Below, in pieces: positions 17,445 to 27,260 of a stretch of DNA of 64,000 nt (position 1 is its first letter; each line of letters opens with the position of its first letter). The notes beneath the pieces are model-generated. The model saw only the letters and a program-made list of their open reading frames with translations, did no database searches and was not told the origin of the DNA. The position numbers and the translations under genes were made by a program. This DNA is from GCA-002712045 sp028112705 (GTDB lineage: Bacteria; Pseudomonadota; Alphaproteobacteria; Rhodobacterales; Rhodobacteraceae), in contig JAOGYN010000003.1 in NCBI GenBank assembly GCA_028112705.1, positions 115,511 to 179,510 of the forward strand, read 5' to 3'.

Positions 17445-18527
17445 TTATCGACTTAAGCCGCTATGTAAATTTGGTTGATCTAAAGAAGAAAACCCATAAT
17501 GACGAAGCCAACGCAGATCGCTATCAAAAAAAGCCCTCAAATCTGGTATTCCATATTTAAGCATTGCTAGTCTATCTATCCCCATTCCAAATGCAAACCC
17601 TTGCCACTGATCTGGATCAATACCGCCAGCTTTTAATACTTTTGGATGTACCATCCCACTACCAAGAATTTCCATCCAACTTTCACCCTTCCCAACTTCT
17701 AATTTCCCATTATTCCAAGAACAACGCAGATCAACTTCAGCAGAAGGTTCAGTGAATGGAAAGTGGGATGCTCGAAAACGTAATTCTAACTCATCGACCT
17801 CAAAGAACTTTTTGCAAAATTCTTCTAGGGTTCCTTTTAAATTTGCCATTGATATATTTTTACCTATAGCTAAACCTTCTAGTTGATGAAACATCGGGGT
17901 ATGTGTTTGATCATAATCGCAGCGATAAACTCTACCTGGAGCGATTATTCTACAAGGAGCTCCATTGGTTAGCATGTGCCTTATTTGAACTGGACTAGTA
18001 TGAGTTCGTAGAACATTTGGCGCTCTATCGTCTCCATCATCTCGATTTAAGAAAAAAGTATCATGTTCCTGCCGTGCTGGATGTTCTGGAGGAATGTTTA
18101 GTGCATCAAAGTTGTACCAATCGCTTTCTATTTGTGGGCCCTCTGCTACAGAAAACCCCATTTCTGCAAAAATAGCACTTACTTCCTCAGTAACTTGACT
18201 TATGGGATGGATGGAGCCATTAGGTTTTTTCCGAGCTGGTAGACTTAAATCTATCCACTCTTCTTTTAGCCTTTCATTAAGAACTAAATCTTCTAATTTG
18301 GATTTTTTTTCAACAAAAGCTTTAGTTACCTCATCTCTCAATGAGTTAAGGACTGGGCCAGTAGATTGACGTTCTTCGGGTGTCATGCTCCCCAATTCAC
18401 GCATTTTAAGGCTCAACTCTCCCTTTTTTCCAAGAATTTCAACGCGCAAGTTCTCTAACGAATTTTGATCATTATCTTTATTTATCAAATCTAAATACTT
18501 AATCCGTAGTTTTTCTAGCCCATCCAT
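17445..18527 (-). CDS. pheS: Phenylalanyl-tRNA synthetase alpha subunit
   Basis: Catalytic chain of PheRS. An N-terminal coiled-coil (about 1-90) precedes the class II core, with HPARQEHDTFFL, LRTHTSPVQIRHM (motif 2), FHQLEGLAIG and GFAFGMGIDRLAMLKYGIPD (motif 3). The length of 360 residues is normal. The 192 bp between it and rplT holds no gene and no clear attenuator; a short reading frame there is not phenylalanine-rich. Co-transcription with pheT is nearly certain. Confidence 0.96.
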   Translation of the reverse strand: MDGLEKLRIKYLDLINKDNDQNSLENLRVEILGKKGELSLKMRELGSMTPEERQSTGPVLNSLRDEVTKAFVEKKSKLEDLVLNERLKEEWIDLSLPARKKPNGSIHPISQVTEEVSAIFAEMGFSVAEGPQIESDWYNFDALNIPPEHPARQEHDTFFLNRDDGDDRAPNVLRTHTSPVQIRHMLTNGAPCRIIAPGRVYRCDYDQTHTPMFHQLEGLAIGKNISMANLKGTLEEFCKKFFEVDELELRFRASHFPFTEPSAEVDLRCSWNNGKLEVGKGESWMEILGSGMVHPKVLKAGGIDPDQWQGFAFGMGIDRLAMLKYGIPDLRAFFDSDLRWLRHYGFSSLDQPNLHSGLSR

Positions 18528-18719
18528 GTTCTTTACTCCATCTCGTTTGATTTACTGCTATCATAGAGTTGGTTAAATTCAAGCATTGTTAAAGTTCTTA
18601 AACAATATTAATTTGTAATATTTAAAATTGTAATAAGTTATCTATTATTTTCACCATAAATACACAACAAGATAACAAGATTTACTAGTTAGCAGATCTT
18701 CTTAAATTTATAATTGTAA

Positions 18720-19082
18720 TTATGCTAATGCAGCTTTTACTTGATCTACAATAGAACTGAAAGCGTCTGGCTCATTTACAGCAATATCTGCTAAAACCTT
18801 ACGATCTACTTCTATCCCAGCTTTATCCAAACCATTGATAAAACGGGAGTATGTTAGTTCTTCGTCGTGTGATCTTACTGCTGCATTAATACGTTGAATC
18901 CACAATGCTCTAAATGTTCGTTTACGGGCTTTGCGATCTCGCGTAGCGTATTGGTTTGCTTTATCAACTGCTTGCGTAGCAGTTCTGAAAGTATTGCTTC
19001 TTCTACCATAGTAGCCTTTTGCAGCTTTTATGACTTTTTTATGACGGGCGTGAGTTACTGTACCACTTTTTACTCTAGACAT
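18720..19082 (-). CDS. rplT: 50S ribosomal protein L20
   Basis: Early-assembly 23S rRNA-binding protein. The N terminus MSRVKSGTVTHARHKKVIKA and the block LWIQRINAAVR are diagnostic, and 120 residues is normal. It lies 12 bp after rpmI, forming the usual rpmI-rplT pair. infC, often upstream in other bacteria, is absent from this place. Confidence 0.97.
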   Translation of the reverse strand: MSRVKSGTVTHARHKKVIKAAKGYYGRRSNTFRTATQAVDKANQYATRDRKARKRTFRALWIQRINAAVRSHDEELTYSRFINGLDKAGIEVDRKVLADIAVNEPDAFSSIVDQVKAALA

Positions 19083-19094
19083 CTCAAGTTCTCC

Positions 19095-19295
19095 TTAACG
19101 TGCGTATGGCATGTATGATTTAACAGTGTGTTCATCAGCTTTGCAAAGTACACTTGTACCCCTAGCATTGCGAAGGAATTTATTTGAACGCTTAATCATA
19201 CCGTGTTGTTTGCCAGCTTGAGCGGCCTTAACTCTGCCTGAAGCGGTAACCTTAAAGCGCTTTTTCGCGCTCGACTTTGTTTTCATCTTGGGCAT
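19095..19295 (-). CDS. rpmI: 50S ribosomal protein L35
   Basis: Small basic large-subunit protein of 66 residues. MPKMKTKSSAKKRFKVTASG and the C-terminal part with LRNARGTSVL identify it. A TAGGAG Shine-Dalgarno lies just upstream. The 186-bp gap to the divergent lepA must hold promoters for both directions; I see no hairpin or known ribosomal leader motif in it. Confidence 0.97.
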   Translation of the reverse strand: MPKMKTKSSAKKRFKVTASGRVKAAQAGKQHGMIKRSNKFLRNARGTSVLCKADEHTVKSYMPYAR

Positions 19296-19481
19296 TTTTT
19301 TCTCCTATCTATTGAGATTTAAGCGTTTTAGGCAGCCCTAATAGCCGTATGCGCTTGATAGAAATTGGGTGTTACGCATCATTAACAACTTTTGCAAGAG
19401 GAATCGTATTTATCGCTATCTTATGCAATTATTATTAAATCTTCTTGACCCTTATAAAAAAGAACCGCATATGCAATTATC

Positions 19482-21278
19482 ATGATTAAAATTTCGCACA
19501 TACGTAACTTTAGCATTGTGGCACATATTGACCACGGGAAATCAACCTTAGCTGATAGATTAATTCAACAGACTGGTACTGTTGCTGAGCGAGATATGGA
19601 AGAGCAGATGCTTGACACAATGGATATTGAACGAGAGCGAGGAATAACCATAAAAGCCAATTCCGTAAGGATTGAATATAAGGCAAATGATGGTGAGTTA
19701 TACATATTAAATTTAATTGATACTCCAGGGCATGTGGATTTCGCTTACGAAGTATCACGTTCAATGCGTGCAGTAGAGGGTTCCTTGCTTGTAGTTGATG
19801 CATCGCAAGGAGTTGAAGCTCAAACCTTAGCTAATGTGTACCATGCAATAGAAGCTGATCACGAAATAGTGACTGTTTTGAATAAAATTGATTTACCTGC
19901 TGCTGAACCTGAACGCGTAGCACAACAAATTGAAGATGTGATTGGTATAGATGCAACAGATGCCGTTAGAATTTCTGCAAAAACGGGATTGGGAATCCCA
20001 GATGTGTTGGAGCGGATTGTTACAAGCTTACCTGCACCAATTGGTAACCCTGACGCTCCATTAAAAGCAATGCTGGTAGATAGCTGGTATGATGCATATC
20101 TTGGAGTTGTTGTTTTGATCCGGATTCATGATGGCTTTTTAACGAAAGGTGATAAGATTAAAATGTTGAATACCAACGCAACCTATCAAGTTGATCGCGT
20201 AGGTGTTTTTAAGCCTCAAATGGAACCTATTGATAGCTTGGGTCCAGGAGAGATGGGTTTTTTAACTGCGAGTATAAAACAAGTCCGTGACACTCGCGTT
20301 GGAGATACCATCACGCATGAAAAAAAAGGAACAACCATAGCATTACCTGGTTTTAAACCATCACAACCTGTAGTTTTTTGCGGTCTTTTTCCAGTTGATA
20401 ATTCGGAGTTTGAGGATTTGCGAGAGGCAATTGAAAAATTATCCCTTAATGATGCTTCATTTACTTATGAAATGGAAACCTCTGCCGCTCTCGGGTTTGG
20501 TTTTCGATGTGGGTTCTTAGGTCTTCTGCATTTAGAGGTTGTTAGAGATAGGATAGAAAGAGAATATGATATAGCGTTAATAACAACGGCACCGTCAGTT
20601 ATTTATCATATCTTCATGAAGGATCAGAGCACTATTGAGTTACATAACCCGGCTGACATGCCAGATTTAACTTATGTTGAGCATATTGAAGAGCCAAGAA
20701 TTAAGGCAACTATTTTAGTCCCTGACGAATATTTGGGTGATGTATTGAAGTTATGTCAGGATCGTCGTGGAATTCAAATAGATCTAACTTATGCCGGTGC
20801 TCGAGCAATGGTGGTTTACGACCTTCCATTAAATGAAGTTGTATTTGATTTTTATGATAGATTAAAATCAGTCACTAAAGGATATGCGAGTTTTGATTAT
20901 CAGATTGAAGGTTATCGCCAAGACTTCTTAGTAAAGATGCAAATTATGGTTAATGATGAGCCAGTCGATGCTCTTTCTACAATGGTTCACCGAGATCGTG
21001 CTGACGCAAGAGGTCGTGCGATGTGTGAAAAGCTAAAAGACTTAATTCCTAGGCATATGTTTAAGATCCCTATTCAGGCTGCGATAGGAGGGCGAATAAT
21101 AGCAAGAGAAACTTTGTCTGCGATGCGCAAAGATGTGACTGCAAAATGCTATGGTGGTGATATTTCACGGAAGAAAAAATTATTAGATAAACAAAAAGCT
21201 GGCAAAAAGAAAATGCGCCAATTTGGTCGTGTAGATATTCCTCAGGAAGCATTTATATCTGCATTAAAAATGGATTAG
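19482..21278 (+). CDS. lepA: Elongation factor 4 (LepA)
   Basis: Ribosome-associated GTPase that back-translocates stalled ribosomes. GTP-binding motifs are AHIDHGKST (residues 14-22), DTPGH and NKID. Then follow domain II, the EF-G-like domains III and V (GFGFRCGFLGLLHLEVV) and the LepA-specific C-terminal domain rich in basic residues (KCYGGDISRKKKLLDKQK). The 598-residue length is normal. The ATG has no recognisable Shine-Dalgarno within 20 bases; a TTGACC box lies at 19445, so a very short or leaderless transcript is possible. It converges on pyk with a 9-bp gap. Confidence 0.96.
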   Translation: MIKISHIRNFSIVAHIDHGKSTLADRLIQQTGTVAERDMEEQMLDTMDIERERGITIKANSVRIEYKANDGELYILNLIDTPGHVDFAYEVSRSMRAVEGSLLVVDASQGVEAQTLANVYHAIEADHEIVTVLNKIDLPAAEPERVAQQIEDVIGIDATDAVRISAKTGLGIPDVLERIVTSLPAPIGNPDAPLKAMLVDSWYDAYLGVVVLIRIHDGFLTKGDKIKMLNTNATYQVDRVGVFKPQMEPIDSLGPGEMGFLTASIKQVRDTRVGDTITHEKKGTTIALPGFKPSQPVVFCGLFPVDNSEFEDLREAIEKLSLNDASFTYEMETSAALGFGFRCGFLGLLHLEVVRDRIEREYDIALITTAPSVIYHIFMKDQSTIELHNPADMPDLTYVEHIEEPRIKATILVPDEYLGDVLKLCQDRRGIQIDLTYAGARAMVVYDLPLNEVVFDFYDRLKSVTKGYASFDYQIEGYRQDFLVKMQIMVNDEPVDALSTMVHRDRADARGRAMCEKLKDLIPRHMFKIPIQAAIGGRIIARETLSAMRKDVTAKCYGGDISRKKKLLDKQKAGKKKMRQFGRVDIPQEAFISALKMD

Positions 21279-21287
21279 TTTAAGTAT

Positions 21288-22733
21288 TTATTCGTGATCA
21301 CCACTGAAAATTAATTTTTCGTCGACTGGCGAAACTCGTATAATATTGGTTGTACCTGGTTTGTTAAATGGGACACCAGCTGTTACAATAATTTGCTTGT
21401 CTATAGTTGCAAAGTTATATTTTTTTGCAGCTCTAGCTGCACTAATTACTGCCTTCTTAAATCTATCGACGTGTCCTGTGATTACGCAATGAGCACCCCA
21501 GTGTAAACACAGTCGCCGCGCAGTTTTTATAAGAGGCGTAAGAGCTATTATTGGAACTCGGGGTCGTTCTCTTGATACTAGCGATGCTGTTGTGCCGGAG
21601 TGAGTAAAGCAGCAAATGGCTGTAACTTCTGTTGTTTCCGCGATTTCACGTGCTGCAACAGTGATAGCATCAGCTACGGTTTTTCTCTGACCTGAGCGGG
21701 TGCTATCGATTAATTCCCTGTAGGCGGGATCATTTTCAATTTCTATGGCTATGTTATTCATTGTTTTTACTGCATCTATTGGGAAATTACCGGCCGCACT
21801 TTCTGCTGATAACATTACAGCATCAGCGCCTTCATATATCGCAGTCGCTACATCGCTTACTTCTGCTCTAGTGGGCATTGGAGAATCAACCATACTATCT
21901 AACATTTGTGTTGCAACAATTACAGGTTTTGCTACATGCCTACATGCCATTACAAGTCTTTTTTGTATTGGTGGTATAGCTTGAACAGGCATCTCTACGC
22001 CTAGATCACCCCGTGCAATCATAATGCCATCAGAAACTTCTAATATTGAATTAAAGTCTGTTACTGCAGACGGTTTTTCGATTTTTGATAATATTGATGT
22101 CCGACCTTTAGCAAGTTTTCTAGCTTCATTTACATCTTTTGCGCGCTGTACAAAAGAAAGTGCTAACCAATCGATACCTAAATTACATGCAAACTCTAAA
22201 TCTATTTTGTCTTTTCTAGATAGAGCTGCCGTTGGTATAATAGTTTGTGGAACATTTATACCTTTTCTATCAGAGATTCTTCCACCAATCTCTACAATAC
22301 ATTTTATCTGATTTTTGGCCACCGACTTTACCTTTAGACGGATTTTGCCATCATCTACAAGGATACTCTCACTAGCTCTGATCACATTAAAAATCTCTTT
22401 ATGAGGTAAAAAAACTCGATTTTGATTTCCAGGTTTATCAATTAAATCAAACAAAAAATCGCTGTTGTTGTGCAAGTCCACACTTCCATTCTCAAATACA
22501 CCACATCGTAATTTAGGTCCTTGTAAGTCTGCTAAAATAGCTATGGGACGATCTAGATCTTTCTCTATTTGTCTTATAATTGTGTGTTTTGACTTAATTT
22601 CTGCATGGGACCCATGGCTCATGTTAAGTCTAAAAACATCTGCGCCACTTTCAAAAAGCGCTCGGATTGTATCATAAGTTTCAGAAGCGGGCCCTAATGT
22701 AGCAACAATCTTAACATTTCTTAATCTTCTCAC
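21288..22733 (-). CDS. pyk: Pyruvate kinase
   Basis: Final glycolytic enzyme, converting phosphoenolpyruvate and ADP to pyruvate and ATP. It opens with RRLRNVKIVATLGPAS and carries RLNMSHGSH, the active-site lysine in SKIEKPSAV, the metal-binding MIARGDLGVE and the LSAESAAGNFP block. An alpha/beta C-terminal domain follows (from about 350). Length 481 is typical. Confidence 0.96.
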   Translation of the reverse strand: MRRLRNVKIVATLGPASETYDTIRALFESGADVFRLNMSHGSHAEIKSKHTIIRQIEKDLDRPIAILADLQGPKLRCGVFENGSVDLHNNSDFLFDLIDKPGNQNRVFLPHKEIFNVIRASESILVDDGKIRLKVKSVAKNQIKCIVEIGGRISDRKGINVPQTIIPTAALSRKDKIDLEFACNLGIDWLALSFVQRAKDVNEARKLAKGRTSILSKIEKPSAVTDFNSILEVSDGIMIARGDLGVEMPVQAIPPIQKRLVMACRHVAKPVIVATQMLDSMVDSPMPTRAEVSDVATAIYEGADAVMLSAESAAGNFPIDAVKTMNNIAIEIENDPAYRELIDSTRSGQRKTVADAITVAAREIAETTEVTAICCFTHSGTTASLVSRERPRVPIIALTPLIKTARRLCLHWGAHCVITGHVDRFKKAVISAARAAKKYNFATIDKQIIVTAGVPFNKPGTTNIIRVSPVDEKLIFSGDHE

Positions 22734-22788
22734 GTCTATTACCTTTTTGCTTCATTTGGTCTATTTAAATCACTATCACATCCTTTAG

Positions 22789-22804
22789 TTACTATTAATA
22801 GTAA
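22789..22804. promoter_or_regulatory. 16-bp perfect palindrome between pyk and the amidohydrolase gene
   Basis: TTACTATTAATAGTAA is a perfect palindrome about 55 bp upstream of the pyk start and 40 bp upstream of the divergent amidohydrolase start. The position suits an operator serving either gene. A palindrome of this length in AT-rich DNA is not rare, so this is a weak call. Confidence 0.25.
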
Positions 22805-22843
22805 TTAGTATCGAAATTTATTTATAAAAGGCATTTTTTAATA

Positions 22844-23602
22844 ATGTATGAGGCATTTAAAACTTTTCATCAAAAATATAATGGTGAATTTCTAATTTTG
22901 TGTGACCATGCTTCAAACGTCATTCCAAAGAGAATTAGTGACGGTAATCTTGGCATTTCTGACTTTGATATGAACCGCCATATTTCCTATGATATTGGAG
23001 CAGCCAGATTGAGTAGAGAATTGGGAAAACAGTTAAAATCAACAGTGATTTTATCAAACTTCTCACGATTAGTGATTGATCCAAATAGGGGTGAAGATGA
23101 TCCAACTTTAATTATGCAACTCTATGATGGGTCAATTATTGAGGGTAACCGAAATTTAAAAAATAGTGAAATAAAAGCCAGATTAGATTTTTGTTACCGA
23201 CCTTATCATGATGAAATAAAGCGATTAATAACTATTAAAAAGCCTAAAATTTTAATATCAATTCATAGTTTTACACCAAAACTTAAAGGAGGAGCCAAGC
23301 GACCTTGGCACGTTGGAGTGCTCTCTGCCAGAGATAGACGGGTAGCAAATCCTTTATTAGCCCACCTAAAAGGAAAAGATGATATAAATTGTGGAGATAA
23401 TGAGCCATATTCAGGTTCACTTATTGGTGATACAATGTACTATCACGCGTTAAATGATAATCGATTACATGTTTTGATTGAAGTTCGTAACGATTTAATT
23501 AGCACGATAGATGGGCAGTTCTTATGGGCAACGAAATTAGCAGATGCATTGAGAGAAATTAAAATAGAAGTTGGCTTTGAAAAGGATAAATTTAATGGAT
23601 AA
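22844..23602 (+). CDS. N-formylglutamate amidohydrolase family protein
   Basis: Zinc-dependent hydrolase of the HutG-like family, which cleaves N-formylglutamate or related N-acyl amino acids. Conserved pieces: LILCDHASNVIPK (metal ligand region), DIGAARLSRELGKQL, FSRLVIDPNRGEDDPTLI, YRPYHDEIKRLI, SIHSFTPKLKG and LIEVRNDLI. The length of 252 residues is normal. No other histidine-degradation genes are nearby, so the true substrate may be another acyl amino acid. The stop overlaps the start of the DUF1244 gene by eight bases. Confidence 0.88.
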   Translation: MYEAFKTFHQKYNGEFLILCDHASNVIPKRISDGNLGISDFDMNRHISYDIGAARLSRELGKQLKSTVILSNFSRLVIDPNRGEDDPTLIMQLYDGSIIEGNRNLKNSEIKARLDFCYRPYHDEIKRLITIKKPKILISIHSFTPKLKGGAKRPWHVGVLSARDRRVANPLLAHLKGKDDINCGDNEPYSGSLIGDTMYYHALNDNRLHVLIEVRNDLISTIDGQFLWATKLADALREIKIEVGFEKDKFNG

Positions 23603-23885
23603 AAAATTAATTTTACAAGTTGAAGCAGCAGTTTTCAGAACTATTCGTGATCACTTGCAAAATAGATCTGATGTTCAAAACATTGATATGATGAACACAA
23701 CAGGATTTTGTCGAAACTGCTTGGGTAGATGGTATAAAGAGTCAGCTCATAAATTAGGTATTGAGATGACTAAAGAGGAATCCCAAGAAATTGTTTATGG
23801 AATGCCTGCTTCTGAATGGAAAAGCCGATATCAGATAGAAGCAACTGATGATCAAAAAAAGCTGTTTAAAACTACTCACAAATAA
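23595..23885 (+). CDS. DUF1244 family protein
   Basis: A 96-residue cytosolic protein with no signal peptide. MMNTTGFCRNCLGRWYKESA contains a C-x2-C in a conserved core typical of DUF1244; the function is unknown to me. I chose ATG 23595, which has AAAGGA about seven bases upstream and overlaps the previous stop, over an upstream TTG at 23571. The overlap implies translational coupling with the amidohydrolase. Confidence 0.85.
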   Translation: MDKKLILQVEAAVFRTIRDHLQNRSDVQNIDMMNTTGFCRNCLGRWYKESAHKLGIEMTKEESQEIVYGMPASEWKSRYQIEATDDQKKLFKTTHK

Positions 23886-23956
23886 GTTTAACTATCAATA
23901 TTAAAGGTTTGGTAATATCTCAATAAAATATAATTATAAATTTAATCGCATTTTAC

Positions 23957-24460
23957 ATGAAGCTTGATCAAAATAACAAACGTAGAAAACGTGGTTTTAA
24001 AAGTGCATCAAGCTTGCTGCAGAAGCAGATCCAAAAGGCAAGTGAAACGCGCGGATTTGCAGTGTCTAAGCTATTGACAAACTGGACGGAAATCATTGGT
24101 ACAGATCTTGCTAAAATTGCCAAACCAGTGAAGGTTAATTATGGACGAGAAGGACTGGGAGCTGGTTTAGTTCTTTTAACGAATGGTGCGAATGCACCGA
24201 TTGTACAGGCTCAGAGCAAGCAGATAATAGATCGTGTGAACGGTGTTTATGGGTATAATGCAATCTCACGTGTTAGGATTACTCAAATTGATCCCAATGA
24301 GTTAATCGACGAAAAAAATGAAGGTTCAATTAGTTTAGTAAAACCAAGTGAGTTAGATAAAACAAAAGCAAAAGATGAAGTAAATGGAATTAAAGATAAT
24401 AGTTTAAATGAGGCTTTGTGGTTACTGGGTGCAAATATCATTTCAAAATCATCAAAATAA
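23957..24460 (+). CDS. DUF721 (DciA-like) family protein
   Basis: N-terminal basic stretch (NNKRRKRGFKSA) followed by a DUF721 core: AVSKLLTNWTEIIGTDLAKIAKPVKVNY, then IVQAQSKQIIDRVNGVYGYNAISRVRI. DUF721 includes DciA, which loads the replicative helicase in bacteria lacking DnaC; alphaproteobacterial members are divergent and the role here is inference. The C-terminal 50 residues are acidic and poorly conserved. The DsbA-like gene follows immediately. Confidence 0.75.
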   Translation: MKLDQNNKRRKRGFKSASSLLQKQIQKASETRGFAVSKLLTNWTEIIGTDLAKIAKPVKVNYGREGLGAGLVLLTNGANAPIVQAQSKQIIDRVNGVYGYNAISRVRITQIDPNELIDEKNEGSISLVKPSELDKTKAKDEVNGIKDNSLNEALWLLGANIISKSSK

Positions 24461-24478
24461 ATGAGAGGAAACTTAAAA

Positions 24479-25192
24479 ATGAATCGATTACAACTTATAA
24501 TAAGTGTTTGCATAGCAGTGCTAATTGGTGGTTATTATTATTTGTCGTCTAGTGATACATCTACTGAACTTGATAGTATGTTATTAGCTGAGAAAAGTGA
24601 TAGCTATGTTTTGCCAATGTCGACTGAAAAGAAAAATTTAAAACTGACGAATATCTCTAGTATACTTATTGAGGACATGGTCCTTGGTGATCCAAACGCT
24701 CCTGTCACCATCATAGAATATGCTAGTTTTACTTGTCCACATTGCAAAAATTTTCATGAAGGGACATTTAAAAAGTTAAAGCAAAATTACATTAATACAG
24801 GTAAAGTTAAGTTTATTTTGAGGGATGTATATTTTGATCGATATGGTTTGTGGGCCGCTATGGTTGCTAGATGTGACAGTTCAAATAAATTTTATGGAAT
24901 TGTTGATGAAATTTTCAGAAAACAATCTGAATGGACTGACGGTGCAGAAAACATTAACATAGCTAATAATCTCAAAAAAATTGGTTTGGCTGCAGGAATG
25001 AACAGTGAGACAATAAGCGCCTGTTTAAATGATGGTGATATGGCGCAAGCGCTTGTGGATGTTTATCAGACCAATGCTGAAAGAGATCAAATTAGCTCTA
25101 CGCCTTCATTTTTAATAAATGGAGAGAAAATGAATGATTCGTCTTATTCAGAGTTTGTTTCAAAGATCGATGAGCATCTAAAGGGTTATTAA
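24479..25192 (+). CDS. DsbA family thiol-disulfide oxidoreductase
   Basis: A hydrophobic N-terminal segment (residues 4-21) acts as signal or anchor, so the thioredoxin-fold domain sits in the periplasm. The active site is C86-P-H-C89 in SFTCPHCKNFHEGTF, and TPSFLINGEKM carries the cis-proline region. Overall it resembles the DsbA/BdbD-type proteins (about 240 residues). ATG 24479 with GAGGAAA upstream is preferred over ATG 24461. It sits between DUF721 and the CoA-transferase. Confidence 0.88.
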   Translation: MNRLQLIISVCIAVLIGGYYYLSSSDTSTELDSMLLAEKSDSYVLPMSTEKKNLKLTNISSILIEDMVLGDPNAPVTIIEYASFTCPHCKNFHEGTFKKLKQNYINTGKVKFILRDVYFDRYGLWAAMVARCDSSNKFYGIVDEIFRKQSEWTDGAENINIANNLKKIGLAAGMNSETISACLNDGDMAQALVDVYQTNAERDQISSTPSFLINGEKMNDSSYSEFVSKIDEHLKGY

Positions 25193-26335
25193 ATGAATTA
25201 TCCTTTAGAAGGCCTAAAAGTGATTGAGTTGGCCCGAATACTGGCTGGGCCGTGGGCAGGGCAGACTCTTTCTGATCTGGGAGCAGAAGTTATAAAAGTT
25301 GAGAGCCTTAATGGAGATGATACGCGGCAATGGGGTCCTCCTTTTGTTCAAAATGATGATGATAACTCTGCATCATATTTTCATAGTTGTAATCGAGGTA
25401 AAAAATCAATTTGTGTTGATTTGAAAACCTTAGAAGGTCAGAAAATAATAAAAGATCTTGTATCTGAATCAGATATATTGATTGAAAATTTTAAAGTAGG
25501 TGGATTAAGCAAATATGGTTTAGATTTTGAAAACCTCATTAAAGTTAATCCAAAGTTAATATATTGTTCAATAACAGGCTTTGGCCAAACTGGTCCTTAC
25601 GCGCATCGGGCCGGTTATGATTATATCATTCAAGGAATGTCAGGTTTAATGTCAATCACTGGGGAGCCAGATAGGCAACCTCAGAAAATGGGTATAGCTG
25701 TCACTGATATTTTGACTGGTTTATATGGTGTAACTGCAATCCTAAGCGCGGTTATTCAGCGAGAGAAAACTGGGCAGGGACAGCATATAGATTTAGCATT
25801 ATTAGATGTGGCAACATCAGTAACAGCAAATCAGGCAATGAATTATTTAACTACAGGGAATGTTCCATCGCGTATTGGAAATGGCCATCAAAATTTAGCT
25901 CCTTATCAAGTTTTTGATTGCAAAGATGGTCATATAATAATTGCCACAGGAAATGACGCGCAATATCAGCGATTGTGTAAATTGTTAGAGCGTAAAGAGA
26001 TGGCAGGTGATAAATTATTTTTAACGAATGCAGATAGGTTAAAGAATCGGACTTTATTAATAGAAAATTTGAATTTTGAAACAAAACAAAGGACAAAAAC
26101 CGATCTTCTGAAACAATGTGAAAATGAGGGAATACCAGCTGGTCCAATAAATGATCTTTCTGAAGTTTTCGACGACCCACAGGTAATTTTCCGACGATTG
26201 GTCAGAAAAATAGATAATATCCCAACTGTTGTTTCACCGTATAATTTTTCTGATTCAGAAATGAATATTACGAAATCATCACCAAAGTTAGGTGAAGATA
26301 CTGATGAGATTTTGGCTTATTTGAAAAATAAATAA
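25193..26335 (+). CDS. CaiB/BaiF (class III) CoA-transferase family protein
   Basis: Transfers CoA between carboxylic acids. Conserved start PLEGLKVIELARILAGPWAG, the block LGAEVIKVES, NFKVGGLSKYGLD and the catalytic aspartate within QHIDLALLDV. C-terminal EGIPAGPINDLSEVFDDPQV is typical. The start codon directly follows the stop of the DsbA-like gene. Substrate cannot be assigned. It converges with cobD with a one-base gap. Confidence 0.92.
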   Translation: MNYPLEGLKVIELARILAGPWAGQTLSDLGAEVIKVESLNGDDTRQWGPPFVQNDDDNSASYFHSCNRGKKSICVDLKTLEGQKIIKDLVSESDILIENFKVGGLSKYGLDFENLIKVNPKLIYCSITGFGQTGPYAHRAGYDYIIQGMSGLMSITGEPDRQPQKMGIAVTDILTGLYGVTAILSAVIQREKTGQGQHIDLALLDVATSVTANQAMNYLTTGNVPSRIGNGHQNLAPYQVFDCKDGHIIIATGNDAQYQRLCKLLERKEMAGDKLFLTNADRLKNRTLLIENLNFETKQRTKTDLLKQCENEGIPAGPINDLSEVFDDPQVIFRRLVRKIDNIPTVVSPYNFSDSEMNITKSSPKLGEDTDEILAYLKNK

Positions 26336-26336
26336 A

Positions 26337-27260
26337 TCAAATTATTGTTGAGAAAAAAAGTATAACTCCACATCCCAACACTAAGCCACCCCAGGAGCGC
26401 CACAATACATCAACAGCATTATCAATATCTACCGCTGTTAATTTCTTTTTCCCGTCAACATTTACGAATGGATAATTCTTAATGACTCCTTCGTATGAAC
26501 GGGGTCCAGAAATTGATACGTCCAAAACACCCGCCATTGCTGACTCTGGCCATCCAGCATTTGGAGAGCGATGGAGTTTTGCGTCACGCCACATAATATT
26601 TAAAGCTGAATTGTTCTGATGGACGATACAGATTAACAGACCACTTAATCTTGCTGGTATCCAATTAAGTAAATCATCCAATCTTGCAGCAGCCCAACCA
26701 AACTGATTATATTGTATATTTTTATACCCAATCATACTATCTGAAGTGTTTACAAATTTATAAATTAAGATTCCTGGTAAACCACCAATCAAAAACCAAA
26801 AAAGTGGAGCAATTATGCCATCTGAAAAATTTTCTGCAGCACTTTCTATTGCGCTTCTTGCTATATCTGTTTCTGCAAGATTAGCGGTGTCTCTGCCTAC
26901 AATCATAGCTACAGCAGTTCGTCCTTGGGAAAGATTTTTTTGGAGCCCTAAGCTAACTGCAGTAACGTGCTCGGTTAAGCTTTTATGAGATAAAAGTATT
27001 GCAACGATAAGAATTTTCCAAATAGCAGAAAATGGTAATTTCTCTATTAAGTAACCAAATATTGCTAAAAATATTACCATAGATGCAATAAAAAGAATGC
27101 CCTTATTTTTTCTATTAATGCCATTGTTGTACTTTAACTCGCACCATTTTATTATTCTTCCCATTAGTACAGTGGGATGTGGTATTTTAGACCAAATCCA
27201 AACAGGCTCACCAAGAAAAGCATCAAGAATTAATGCAAGTAAAATACAAGACAAAGTCAT
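26337..27260 (-). CDS. cobD: Adenosylcobinamide-phosphate synthase (CobD/CbiB)
   Basis: Integral membrane enzyme that joins the aminopropanol arm to adenosylcobyric acid in B12 synthesis. Family blocks: LILDAFLGEPVWIWSKIPHP at the N terminus, IVGRDTANLAETDIARSAIE, AAENFSDGIIAPLFW and NAGWPESAMAGVL. Several hydrophobic helices are visible. It is 307 residues long and overlaps cobC by one base (TAATG). Named by the Pseudomonas/Rhodobacter scheme. Confidence 0.94.
   Translation of the reverse strand: MTLSCILLALILDAFLGEPVWIWSKIPHPTVLMGRIIKWCELKYNNGINRKNKGILFIASMVIFLAIFGYLIEKLPFSAIWKILIVAILLSHKSLTEHVTAVSLGLQKNLSQGRTAVAMIVGRDTANLAETDIARSAIESAAENFSDGIIAPLFWFLIGGLPGILIYKFVNTSDSMIGYKNIQYNQFGWAAARLDDLLNWIPARLSGLLICIVHQNNSALNIMWRDAKLHRSPNAGWPESAMAGVLDVSISGPRSYEGVIKNYPFVNVDGKKKLTAVDIDNAVDVLWRSWGGLVLGCGVILFFSTII

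Noticed and set aside
18600..18719. Phenylalanine attenuator or T-box before pheS
   Set aside because: A short minus-strand frame of eleven codons contains only one Phe codon, and no terminator/antiterminator pair or T-box motif is visible.
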